21,790 bases of DNA, taken from contig CAJUFC010000082.1 of assembly GCA_910585565.1 (NCBI GenBank), positions 1-21,790 of the forward strand. The letters run 5' to 3'. The notes beneath the pieces are model-generated. The model ran no database searches. It saw only the letters and a program-made list of their open reading frames with translations, and was not told the DNA's origin. This document shows, piece by piece, positions 13,796-21,244 of the stretch. The stretch is from an uncultured Eggerthellaceae bacterium (lineage in GTDB: Bacteria > Actinomycetota > Coriobacteriia > Coriobacteriales > Eggerthellaceae). Every line of letters starts with the position of its first letter. The first letter of the stretch is position 1. The position numbers and the translations under genes are program-made.

Positions 13796-16000
13796 CTAGC
13801 CACCGATCTTGGCATGCTCGCCTTTGTATATCATCCTGACCTCGCGGGCAAGCGCTGCGTGGTCGGGCAGCTCGAGTGCGGGATCGGCCGCCAAGATGGC
13901 CTCGGCATCCTCGTGCGCCGCCTCGATGAGCGCCCGGTCGCGGACGATGTTCACCAGCTTGAGCGCGCTCGTCCCCGACTGGCGATTGCCCAGGATGTCG
14001 CCCTCGCGGCGAAGCGACAGGTCATACTCGGCAATCTCGAAGCCATCATCGCTGCGCTCCAGAACGGCAAGGCGCTTCAAGGCAGGCTCCTTTTGGGACG
14101 CCGAGACGAAATAGACCTCGGCGTCAGCCTCGCCGCGCCCGACGCGCCCGCGCAGCTGATGCAGCTGCGACAGCCCGAACCGGTCGGCGTCCTCGACGAT
14201 CATGACCGTGGCGCTCGGCACGTCTACGCCCACCTCGATCACGGTCGTCGCCACCAAAACACCTATCTCGCCTGCGGCGAACCGGCGCATGACGTCTGCC
14301 TTCTCGTCAGCCGTGAGGCCGCCATGCAGCAGACCCACCTCGGTGTCGACGAACACCTTTTGCTGCAGGAATGCCGCCTGCCGCTCAGCTGCCGCCACAT
14401 CCCCCAAGGCAAAATCGTCATCGTCTTCGATGGCCACCACCGGGTGATACGCCTCCCCCGACTCTCCGTGGCCGTCTCGCTTGGATGCAGCCTCGTCGCG
14501 CTCCTCGGTGCTCACGCCGATGAGCGGGCACACAACGAACGCCTGGTGGCCCTCTTCGAGCGCTCGCTTGGCGGCGTCATAAGCGCGCCCGCGCTGGCCG
14601 TGTGGCAGCACGGTCGTGCGTCTGCCGGCACCCGCATGCGGACGCTCCTTGATGTAAGAAAGCGTCAGGTCGCCAAAGAGCGTGAGCGCCAACGTGCGCG
14701 GGATGGGCGTCGCGGTCAGGTAGAGCGCATCAGGCGCTGCCCCCTTCGCGAGCATCTTTGCCCGCTGGTTGACGCCGAAGCGCTGCTGCTCGTCGATCAC
14801 GACAAACGTGAGGTCGTGCGCACGCACGTCGTCTTCCAGCAACGCATGCGTGCCGATGAGGACGTCAAGCGTGCCGTCAGCGAACCGTGCGAGGATGTCT
14901 GCGCGGTCCTGCTTGGAAGTAGAGCCCGTCAGAAGGGCATGGCTCACGCCTGCCTGGTCGAACAGCTTGCCCAGCGTGGAGCCATGTTGGCGCGCCAGCA
15001 CCTCGGTCGGCGCCAGCAAGACGCCCTGGCTGCCCGTGTCCGCCACCGCCGCCAGCCCGAAGGCAGCGATGACGGTCTTGCCTGTGCCCACATCGCCCAG
15101 CACCATGTGGTTGGCTATCTTGGGCGCAGCAAGCGAGGCCAAAACGGCATCCTTGGCAGCCACCTGCTCGGACGTGAGCGTGAAGGGCAGCGCACCCTCG
15201 AGCAAGCGCAGCTTGGCACCGTCGACGACATGCGCACGCGGGCACGCGCCTTGCGCGCGCAGCTGGCTTTCCTGCATCATGAACAGCTGCAAGAACAGCA
15301 GCTCCTCGTACACGAGGCGCTTGCGGGCGCACGGCAGCTCGGCCATGGACTCAGGAAAGTGCATCGTGCGCAGCGCCGGCCCGCGCGCGCAGAGGTCGCG
15401 CTTGGCCCTGAGCGCCAACGGCAACGGGTCGAGCAGGCCCGCAACGGCGTCAAGCGCCACCTCCTCCACCATGCGGATGACGGCCGGAGTGAGCTTGCCG
15501 GTCGCCGAATGCACGGGAATGATACGCGGCTGGGCGCTCTTTGACTCTGCCAGCTCGATATGCGGGTTCGTCATGCGCTTGAACCCGTAGTTGAACTCGA
15601 TGCGACCAGCCACCATGAGGGCGTCGCCTGCCTTGATCTTCTCCTTGAGCCAGGGCTGGCGAAACGCCGAGACGACGATCATCCCCGTGGCGTCCACGAG
15701 CGCGATCTCCACGATCGGTAGGTTGTAGCGAGGGCGCTTGAGCTTGATCTCGTGGACGCGCCCGAAGATGGTGCACGTGCTGCCGATGGGCGCGCTGGCC
15801 GCTGTCGCGACGGCCGTCAGGTCCATGTAGCGTCGCGGGAAGTGCATCACCAAATCGCGCACCGTGGTCACGCCCAGCTTGCCGAACAGCTTTGCCCGAG
15901 CGGCGCTGACCCCTGCGACGCGCGCGATCGGCTCGTCTAGCGCCAACGTCGCCGAGATGCGGCTGTCCGCAAGGGCGACTGACGCCTTCGCCGCCGTCAT
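13796..16000 (-). CDS. recG: ATP-dependent DNA helicase RecG
   Basis: Helicase that remodels stalled replication forks and branches Holliday junctions. The 734-residue product has an N-terminal helix-hairpin-helix-like segment, then the wedge/OB domain (about 55-160, IFGRVHEIKLKRPR). The helicase core has Walker A GDVGTGKT at 302-309, TEVLARQH, the motif II box DEQQRFG at 403-409 (DEQH in many family members), motif III TATPIPRTLAL and motif VI QLRGRVGRG. The C-terminal region carries the RecG fork-reversal block. The ATG has only a weak ribosome site. It lies 73 bases after fakA and 55 bases before rsmD, so all are probably cotranscribed. Confidence 0.97.
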   Translation of the reverse strand: MTAAKASVALADSRISATLALDEPIARVAGVSAARAKLFGKLGVTTVRDLVMHFPRRYMDLTAVATAASAPIGSTCTIFGRVHEIKLKRPRYNLPIVEIALVDATGMIVVSAFRQPWLKEKIKAGDALMVAGRIEFNYGFKRMTNPHIELAESKSAQPRIIPVHSATGKLTPAVIRMVEEVALDAVAGLLDPLPLALRAKRDLCARGPALRTMHFPESMAELPCARKRLVYEELLFLQLFMMQESQLRAQGACPRAHVVDGAKLRLLEGALPFTLTSEQVAAKDAVLASLAAPKIANHMVLGDVGTGKTVIAAFGLAAVADTGSQGVLLAPTEVLARQHGSTLGKLFDQAGVSHALLTGSTSKQDRADILARFADGTLDVLIGTHALLEDDVRAHDLTFVVIDEQQRFGVNQRAKMLAKGAAPDALYLTATPIPRTLALTLFGDLTLSYIKERPHAGAGRRTTVLPHGQRGRAYDAAKRALEEGHQAFVVCPLIGVSTEERDEAASKRDGHGESGEAYHPVVAIEDDDDFALGDVAAAERQAAFLQQKVFVDTEVGLLHGGLTADEKADVMRRFAAGEIGVLVATTVIEVGVDVPSATVMIVEDADRFGLSQLHQLRGRVGRGEADAEVYFVSASQKEPALKRLAVLERSDDGFEIAEYDLSLRREGDILGNRQSGTSALKLVNIVRDRALIEAAHEDAEAILAADPALELPDHAALAREVRMIYKGEHAKIGG

Positions 16001-16073
16001 GAGCGCATCACGCCTGAGCGCCCTGGCAATGCGCCTGCTGTCAAATCGTCACGCACGACGCCGCAGTCCTGCG

Positions 16074-17729
16074 TCACTCGACGGAAAGTATCAGCGGATA
16101 GAGCGGCTGCTCTCCTTGTTGCGGGTCGATCTCCAGCTCGGGATAGGCCGCCTCGATGGCGATAACGAGCTCAGCGAGCTCGTCAGAGGAGTAGTCTTCG
16201 CCCCCCAAGAGGGTCAGCGTGTCTGCGTCCTCGGCATCCATGGCCTCTAAAAGCCCCATCGCCACTTCGTCGACCGACTTGCCCACCACCTCGATGGACC
16301 CATCAACGATGCCGATGACGTCGCCCTTCTTGATGCGGTTCTTGTGAGCGTCGCGCGAGTTCTTGATGGCCGTGGTGATCTCGCCGGTCTTGACCTCGGA
16401 GGCGGCATCAGTCATCGCCTCCACGTTCTCGTCAAGCGAGGCATCGGGGTCCACCGCGAACAGCGCGGCGAACGACTGCGGCAGGCTCCTCGTCGGCACG
16501 ACCGCGCATGGCTTGTCGGCCAGCTCGCACGCAGAGCCGGCGGCCATGATGATGTTGGAATTGTTCGGCAGCACGATGACGCGCTCGGCAGGCACGCGCT
16601 CGATCGCCTCGAGCAGGTCCTTCGTGGACGGGTTCATCGTTTGTCCGCCCGACACGACGACGTCCACGCCCAGGCTCTTCAGGATGGCCGCATTGCCGGC
16701 GCCCACCGCCACCGCCACAAAACCCAGCGGCTTGGCCTCCTCAGGCTCAGAAGCGCCGTCCGCAGACGCGCCGCCCGTCTCGCTCGATATCTTCTTGGCG
16801 CGCTCTTGCGACTGCAGATCCATGTTGTGGATGAAGACCTCGGACACCTGCCCGCGGTCCAGGAAATACTTGAGCACCTGGTCGGGATGGTTGGAATGCA
16901 CGTGCACCTTGAACTTGGGGGCAGCCCCCACGCACAGCTCGCAGTCTCCCATCGTGGCCAGGAAGTCCAACGCCTCTGCCGGGTCGAGCTCGTCGGAGTC
17001 GACCAGAAACTCGTTGCAATACCGAAACTCCGAGCCTTCCCAGTCATCGATCTGCTCGATCTCGACCTTGGGCGCACCGCCACCGATGGCAATGCCCTCG
17101 CCTGCGCTGCTTTTGCCCTGCAGCGCGGACGAGATGCCGTCGAACAGGATGGCCAGCCCGAAGCCACCAGCATCCACGACGTTGTTCTCTTTCAGGATGG
17201 GCAGAAAGTCCGGCGTGCGCTGCACCGATGCATAGGCCTCCTCTACGATGGCGTCCAAGGCCGCATCCGTGTCCAGCTCCTCCTCAGATGCGCGAACGGC
17301 CGCCTTCGAGCTGTCGAGCAGCACCGTGAGGATGGTGCCCTCGACCGGCTTGCGCACCGCCTGGAACGCCACCTCCACCGCGCGCTCGAACGCACGAGCA
17401 ATCGTTTCCGTCGTGAAGGCGTCGGCATCTTCGACCCCCTCGCACAGCCCGCGCAGGATCTGGCTCGTGATAACGCCGGAATTGCCGCGAGCACCCATGA
17501 GCGCGCCGGTGACGATGGCGCGGCGCATGTCGGCAGCGCTGGCGTCTGCCGGCAATGCCTGCAAGTTGCCCACGACGCTTTCGAGGGTGAGCGACATGTT
17601 GGTGCCCGTGTCGCCGTCGGGCACGGGAAACACGTTCAGTCGGTTGATCTCCTCTTTGCGGCTCGAAAGCAAGGCCGAGCCGACGATGATGGCGCGAAGG
17701 ATGTCGATGGGGGGATAGCTCTTCGTCAT
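16074..17729 (-). CDS. fakA: Fatty acid kinase subunit FakA (DAK2/YloV family)
   Basis: ATP-dependent kinase that phosphorylates fatty acids carried by FakB, giving acyl-phosphate that feeds PlsY or, through PlsX, acyl-ACP. The 551-residue protein has the N-terminal DhaL/DAK2 nucleotide domain (about 1-200). Its Mg-ATP loop is NVFPVPDGDTGTNM at 32-45 (Asp38, Asp40) and it contains GALMGARGNSGVITSQILRG at 75-94. A middle domain and a C-terminal domain that contacts FakB follow. No FakB (DegV) gene is in the window. The Asp23-fakA-recG order is conserved across Gram-positives (yloU-yloV-recG). The ATG at 17729 starts the usual homology; AAGGAG lies an unusually long 14 bases upstream, and a TTG at 17762 would be the alternative. 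Confidence 0.93.
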   Translation of the reverse strand: MTKSYPPIDILRAIIVGSALLSSRKEEINRLNVFPVPDGDTGTNMSLTLESVVGNLQALPADASAADMRRAIVTGALMGARGNSGVITSQILRGLCEGVEDADAFTTETIARAFERAVEVAFQAVRKPVEGTILTVLLDSSKAAVRASEEELDTDAALDAIVEEAYASVQRTPDFLPILKENNVVDAGGFGLAILFDGISSALQGKSSAGEGIAIGGGAPKVEIEQIDDWEGSEFRYCNEFLVDSDELDPAEALDFLATMGDCELCVGAAPKFKVHVHSNHPDQVLKYFLDRGQVSEVFIHNMDLQSQERAKKISSETGGASADGASEPEEAKPLGFVAVAVGAGNAAILKSLGVDVVVSGGQTMNPSTKDLLEAIERVPAERVIVLPNNSNIIMAAGSACELADKPCAVVPTRSLPQSFAALFAVDPDASLDENVEAMTDAASEVKTGEITTAIKNSRDAHKNRIKKGDVIGIVDGSIEVVGKSVDEVAMGLLEAMDAEDADTLTLLGGEDYSSDELAELVIAIEAAYPELEIDPQQGEQPLYPLILSVE

Positions 17730-17792
17730 GATTAAGACAGATGCTCCTTTATGGGATGACAAGAATGGCGGCGCTGCGAAACGGCGCAGGCG

Positions 17793-18140
17793 TCACATGC
17801 GGACCTTGATGTCCTGAACGTGGACCTCGACTGCGTCGATGGGCACCTTGGCGTACTCGGTCAAGGCGAAGGTGACCTGGTCGACCAGGTTCTGGGAGAC
17901 CGCCTGGATGGTCGTGCCGTACTCCACTACCACATACAGGTCAACGCGGACGCCGTTGTCGGTGGGCTTGACCACCACACCGCGGCGCAGGCGCGACGCG
18001 GGCAAGATCTTCGCGATGCCGTCAGCGGCGTTGGGGGCCGTCATGCCGACGACGCCGTAGCACTCCATGGCGGCGTTGCCCACCATGTCGGCCAGCACCT
18101 CGTTTGCCACATGCAGATTGCCGGGAATCTTCTCAGCCAT
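17793..18140 (-). CDS. Asp23/Gls24 family protein
   Basis: A 115-residue protein of the Asp23/Gls24 (DUF322, YloU-like) family: small alpha/beta proteins linked to envelope stress in Firmicutes, often encoded directly before fakA. The family core is clear, with GVVGMTAPN, RRGVVVKPTDNGVRVDLYVVVEYG and the C-terminal VEVHVQDIKV. No membrane segment. The ATG is preceded by AGGAGG at 5 bases, the strongest ribosome site of its unit. It is the first gene of asp23-fakA-recG-rsmD and divergent from rpmB. The biochemical function of the family is not settled. Confidence 0.93.
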   Translation of the reverse strand: MAEKIPGNLHVANEVLADMVGNAAMECYGVVGMTAPNAADGIAKILPASRLRRGVVVKPTDNGVRVDLYVVVEYGTTIQAVSQNLVDQVTFALTEYAKVPIDAVEVHVQDIKVRM

Positions 18141-18220
18141 TCTTACCTCCTGGAAGCCCCAAGCGCTCGCCTGTGGCTCCGCGGGCGACCTGCCTGCAGA
18201 ATGCTCAGGCCGCGATCAAA

Positions 18221-18274
18221 CTGTTTGCTGCGGTAAAGTATAACCTACCTGCCTTATTTTTATCTGTTTGCTGC
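18221..18274. repeat. Two 11-base direct repeats between asp23 and rpmB
   Basis: CTGTTTGCTGC occurs twice without mismatch, at 18221-18231 and 18264-18274, with starts 43 bases apart (about four helical turns). The copies flank the predicted asp23 -10, and the second lies in the -35 region of rpmB. They could be binding sites of a regulator acting on both divergent genes. Confidence 0.6.
18237..18242 (-). promoter_or_regulatory. Predicted -10 of the asp23-fakA-recG-rsmD unit
   Basis: On the minus strand TATACT matches the -10 consensus at 5 of 6 positions, about 100 bases before the asp23 start. No good -35 is visible, which fits an activator-dependent or poorly conserved promoter. Confidence 0.4.
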
Positions 18275-18290
18275 ACATATGTGATATAGT
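18274..18290 (+). promoter_or_regulatory. Predicted rpmB promoter with palindrome
   Basis: TGATATAGT (18282-18290) is an extended -10 element. The perfect 10-base palindrome CACATATGTG (18274-18283) lies in its spacer and overlaps the TG of the extended element, so a protein bound there would block or steer RNA polymerase. The predicted start is near 18297, giving a leader of about 75 bases before rpmB. Confidence 0.45.
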
Positions 18291-18371
18291 GTTTAGGCTT
18301 TTTGCCATCAAGGCTCCACAGAGCAGCAACATAAGCGGCCGAGACGCCGATGAAGCAATAGGAGAAACGAC

Positions 18372-18563
18372 ATGTCGAAAGTTTGTGAGATTTGCGGAAA
18401 GCATCCGGTAGCAGGCCGCAGCATCAGCCACTCCCACAAGGTCACCAATCGCGTGTTCCGTCCCAACGTGCAAAAGATCACGATTCGTGACGACAAGGGC
18501 CAGGTTCGCAAGGCGAACGTCTGCACCAGCTGCATGAAGGCTGGCAAGGTGGAGCGCGCCTAA
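18372..18563 (+). CDS. rpmB: 50S ribosomal protein L28
   Basis: Small large-subunit protein of 63 residues, beginning MSKVCEICGKHPVAGRSISH, the standard L28 start. A CEIC pair near the N-terminus and CTSC near the C-terminus make this the zinc-binding four-cysteine form. The ATG has AGGAG 7-8 bases upstream. It is transcribed alone on the plus strand, divergent from asp23, and ends in a strong terminator. L28 facing the asp23-fakA-recG unit is a common arrangement in Gram-positive bacteria. Confidence 0.97.
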   Translation: MSKVCEICGKHPVAGRSISHSHKVTNRVFRPNVQKITIRDDKGQVRKANVCTSCMKAGKVERA

Positions 18564-18591
18564 GCTCTATCAGCCGCCGTCACATCGACAC

Positions 18592-18630
18592 AAAGAGAGG
18601 GCCCCTCGAGCAGAAGGGCCCTCTCTTTTT
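18592..18630. terminator. Strong terminator between rpmB and convergent gene
   Basis: AAAGAGAGGGCCC (18592-18604) pairs perfectly with GGGCCCTCTCTTT (18616-18628) around an 11-base loop, ending in TTTTT at 18626-18630 on the plus strand. It serves rpmB. On the minus strand the stem is followed by only three T residues and then GTG, so it may also act, less strongly, on the gene ending at 18646. Confidence 0.88.
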
Positions 18631-18645
18631 GCGCCTGCAGCGATG

Positions 18646-19371
18646 CTAGTCTTGCGCGATGACGAGCATGCGCTTGCAATTGGGACAGATGGCCAAAGGC
18701 GCTTCCTGCCGAAGGTCGATCAAGCGCCCAGGCTCGATCTTGGTGCGACATACGCTGCACGAGCCTCCGGTGAGCGTAGCCATCGACACGGTCTCGAAGA
18801 GCTTGGACGTCTTGGTGAAAAAGGCGCCCACCTCAGGCGACAGGCGCGCCATAAGCGCTTGTCGAGCAGCAGAGGTCTGTGAGATCGACTGCATGAGCGC
18901 AGTGCCTTCGGCCTTGAACGACTCGGTGGCCGCGCTCTCCGCTGCATTGACCTCGGCAAGCGCTGTGGCGATCTGCTCCTCCAGCGCCTTGATCTTGCTC
19001 AGCTCCCCTTCGGCCTCCTTGCGGCTCTCGACCAGGTCGCCTCGACGCTTGAAAATGCCGTTGAGCTCCTTGGTGCGAGCCTCGACATTGCGGTAGTCAT
19101 CCCCTGCCGCCTCGATGGCCGCCTGTATGCCGTTTTCCTTCTTCTCTAGCGAAGCGTCCTCGTCGTTGATGCGCGAGAGCTTCTTGGATGCTTCCTTGGC
19201 GAGCTTGGACACCTGCTCGCGCTTCGCCTCGATGGCAGCGCGCTTCTTGCGCAGGGCGAGGATGGTGGCACGCTGCGGGAGCTCGTCGAGCTCTTTGCTC
19301 ATGCGCTTGACGTCGAGGTCAGCCTGCTGCAGCTCGTATAGGACCTCGATCTCTTCTGATGTTGCCTGCAC
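18646..19371 (-). CDS. Coiled-coil protein with C-terminal zinc ribbon (DUF164/C4 type)
   Basis: A 241-residue protein. Residues 1-180 are a long helical hairpin rich in Glu, Lys and Ala, and the C-terminus is a zinc ribbon with Cys205, Cys208, Cys229 and Cys232 (CSVC and CPNC). This architecture is the C4-type zinc-ribbon family that is habitually encoded next to NIF3 homologues, as it is here (21 bases downstream of the NIF3 stop). Its role is unknown in most bacteria; a nucleic-acid-linked role has been proposed. The start is GTG, with AGGAG 8 bases upstream. It is the last gene of the four-gene unit that begins with the desulfurase. Confidence 0.88.
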   Translation of the reverse strand: MQATSEEIEVLYELQQADLDVKRMSKELDELPQRATILALRKKRAAIEAKREQVSKLAKEASKKLSRINDEDASLEKKENGIQAAIEAAGDDYRNVEARTKELNGIFKRRGDLVESRKEAEGELSKIKALEEQIATALAEVNAAESAATESFKAEGTALMQSISQTSAARQALMARLSPEVGAFFTKTSKLFETVSMATLTGGSCSVCRTKIEPGRLIDLRQEAPLAICPNCKRMLVIAQD

Positions 19372-19392
19372 AGCGCCGCTCCTTTCTCGCCC

Positions 19393-20322
19393 TTACAGCC
19401 GGATGGTCTCGGGATAGGACCAGTTCGCGCTCTGGTCGATGATGGCGATGCCCTCTTTCGGGAAGCCTACGTCCGCTATGGTCTTGGCCAGCACGGCCGC
19501 CAGCGGAAGCTCGCTCACGTCATGCCCGAGCTCTATGATGGCAAGGCCGGCCTGCGACAGATCGAGCGCAGAGTGGTACTTCATCTCGCCGCACACGATG
19601 CAGTCGCAGCCCAGCTCGAGCGCCCGGCGCCCGATGTCGCCAGCGCTGCCGAGCGCGGTGGCAACCGTCTTGACGGGACGCGCGAAGTCTCCCCAGACCT
19701 TGGGGGCGCGGCCGAAATTGGAAACGCAGCGATGAGCCAGCTCCGAGAGCGTCTGCGCCTTGCCATCGTGAGACGGCACCTCGCACAGCTGGCCGTATCC
19801 CTTGCGCTTGGAGGAGGCCACAGGCTCGATCACCTGGCCGGCATACTTGAGGCCCAAGATCTGCGGCAAGGCGAGCTGGGCGCGCTTGCTCACGTCGAGC
19901 GCGGTGTGGAAGTTCATGAGGGCGACGCGGTTTTGTATGGCAGCCCAGACGCCTGCCCCGGGGCTTTGGGCCACCGAGTCGGCCGGCGCGAAGGAATCAG
20001 GGCCGCTCAGGTAGGGCGGATGGTGCGTGACGAGCACGCTGGCACCGAGGTCGGCCGCCTTGCGAATCGCCTCCACCGTCGGGTCGAGGGCGACGGCCAC
20101 CTTCGTCACCGGCAGCCCCCCTTCGCCCACGGTGAGCCCCATCACGTCCCAGCTCTCGGCATCCTCGCGCGGATACTCGCGCAGAAGCGCCGCTTCCAGC
20201 GAAGCGACCGTGAACGTCTTGTCCGCCTTAGCAAGCGGCTTGGGCAGCCGTCTCGTGAGGGCCTTGTCCTTGAGCGGCTTCTTCTCGGATGCGGGCTTCT
20301 TCTCAGACTTGTCTTTGGCCAT
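19393..20322 (-). CDS. NIF3-like metal-binding protein (DUF34 family)
   Basis: A 309-residue NIF3 family member, often annotated as 'GTP cyclohydrolase I type 2 homologue' although that activity is doubtful for most members. The dinuclear-metal residues are visible: His100-His101 in LVTHHPP, His139 and Asp143 in MNFHTALD, and a C-terminal block GHDVSE preceded by GEMKYH. The family core begins near residue 37. Before it is a Lys-rich extension (KSEKKPASEKKPLKDK) that is probably disordered. ATG 20322 has AAAGGA 7 bases upstream. It is flanked by the PHP phosphatase (80-base gap) and the zinc-ribbon gene; the NIF3/zinc-ribbon pairing is conserved widely in actinobacteria. Confidence 0.92.
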   Translation of the reverse strand: MAKDKSEKKPASEKKPLKDKALTRRLPKPLAKADKTFTVASLEAALLREYPREDAESWDVMGLTVGEGGLPVTKVAVALDPTVEAIRKAADLGASVLVTHHPPYLSGPDSFAPADSVAQSPGAGVWAAIQNRVALMNFHTALDVSKRAQLALPQILGLKYAGQVIEPVASSKRKGYGQLCEVPSHDGKAQTLSELAHRCVSNFGRAPKVWGDFARPVKTVATALGSAGDIGRRALELGCDCIVCGEMKYHSALDLSQAGLAIIELGHDVSELPLAAVLAKTIADVGFPKEGIAIIDQSANWSYPETIRL

Positions 20323-20402
20323 GTCTCATCCTTTCGCGGTAGAAGGTTTGGCCCGTTCGGGCGCTTGTTTGGGCACGTGCTCGGACGCTTGGCCTCACGG
20401 CA

Positions 20403-21236
20403 TCACAGCTCGATCGTGCGGCGGTCGCGCGACGAGGTGGGCACGGTCAGCTCTCGATAGCCCGCCTCGTACAAAAGCGCGTATCCGCGCTCGATGTCGC
20501 GCGTGACGTTCTTGGGCTCGTGGGCGTCGGTGCCGACCGTCGCCGGCACGCCCGCGCGGCAGAACTCCGCCAACAGCGCCGGTGCCGGGAATATCTCTTT
20601 GCATGCATAGTAGGACCCCGACGTGTTGACCTCTATCAAGCGCTCACCGGCACGTGCCGCCTCGGCCATGCGCTCGTAGAGCGGCAGCAGGTCGAAGGCG
20701 GGGTAATAGGCAAACTTCTTGGCGAGGTCGGGATGCGAAAGCACGTCGAAGCGCATCGAGGCGTCAGCCGCCATGTCGCACCACAGCTCCACGTAGCGCT
20801 GCCAGATGCGCTCGGGCGAGCCTGGCTCCTCCCACACGCCACGCTGCGCCGGGTCGTCGAACGGCCACTCGTCCACGAAGTGGACCGACCCCAGTATGAT
20901 GTCGAACTCGCTGAGGACGTCATCGCTGAGCGCTCGGTCGTCGATGGCCCCGAGGTAGTCGAGCTCGCATCCGTAGAGGATGTCCATGTCGGGATGCGCC
21001 GCGCGAGCCTCGAACACGGCTTCTTTGTACGCCGGCATGTCCTGCGCGGGCACCGACAGGTAGCCCACCGGGTCGAACCGCTCCGTCAGGGGGAAATGAT
21101 CAGTGAACGCAAGCGTCGTGAGGCCCGCGTCGTGGGCCACCCGCGCGTATTCGGCCACCGCACCTTCGGCGTGGCCGCAAAAGCCCGTGTGGCAGTGCGT
21201 ATTGATCAGTTCGGGAACATGGATGGTCTTCGGCAT
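20403..21236 (-). CDS. PHP-domain phosphatase, HisK-type histidinol phosphatase
   Basis: A 277-residue PHP-superfamily metal phosphoesterase. Metal-ligand motifs are visible in order: NTHCHTGFCGHAEG at 12-25 (His14, His16), FTDHFPLT at 44-51, YGCELDY, GSVHFVDEWPF, DVLSHPDLAKKF and GTDAHEP. The GSVHFVDEWPFD block is characteristic of HisK-type histidinol-phosphatases, which remove phosphate from L-histidinol phosphate in histidine synthesis. No other his gene is in the window, so the substrate is not certain. I chose ATG 21236, since the upstream TTG (21254) lies inside the desulfurase end and has no ribosome site. The GGAG serving 21236 is 12 bases away, which is long. Confidence 0.85.
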   Translation of the reverse strand: MPKTIHVPELINTHCHTGFCGHAEGAVAEYARVAHDAGLTTLAFTDHFPLTERFDPVGYLSVPAQDMPAYKEAVFEARAAHPDMDILYGCELDYLGAIDDRALSDDVLSEFDIILGSVHFVDEWPFDDPAQRGVWEEPGSPERIWQRYVELWCDMAADASMRFDVLSHPDLAKKFAYYPAFDLLPLYERMAEAARAGERLIEVNTSGSYYACKEIFPAPALLAEFCRAGVPATVGTDAHEPKNVTRDIERGYALLYEAGYRELTVPTSSRDRRTIEL

Positions 21237-21244
21237 GGCGTAGG

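Noticed and set aside
13424..15544. A 706-codon plus-strand frame opposite recG
   Set aside because: Entirely antisense to recG, whose helicase motifs are intact; the translation shows no recognisable domain.
16344..17735. A 463-codon plus-strand frame opposite fakA
   Set aside because: Antisense to a complete FakA with intact DAK2 motifs; His/Arg-rich composition typical of a shadow frame.
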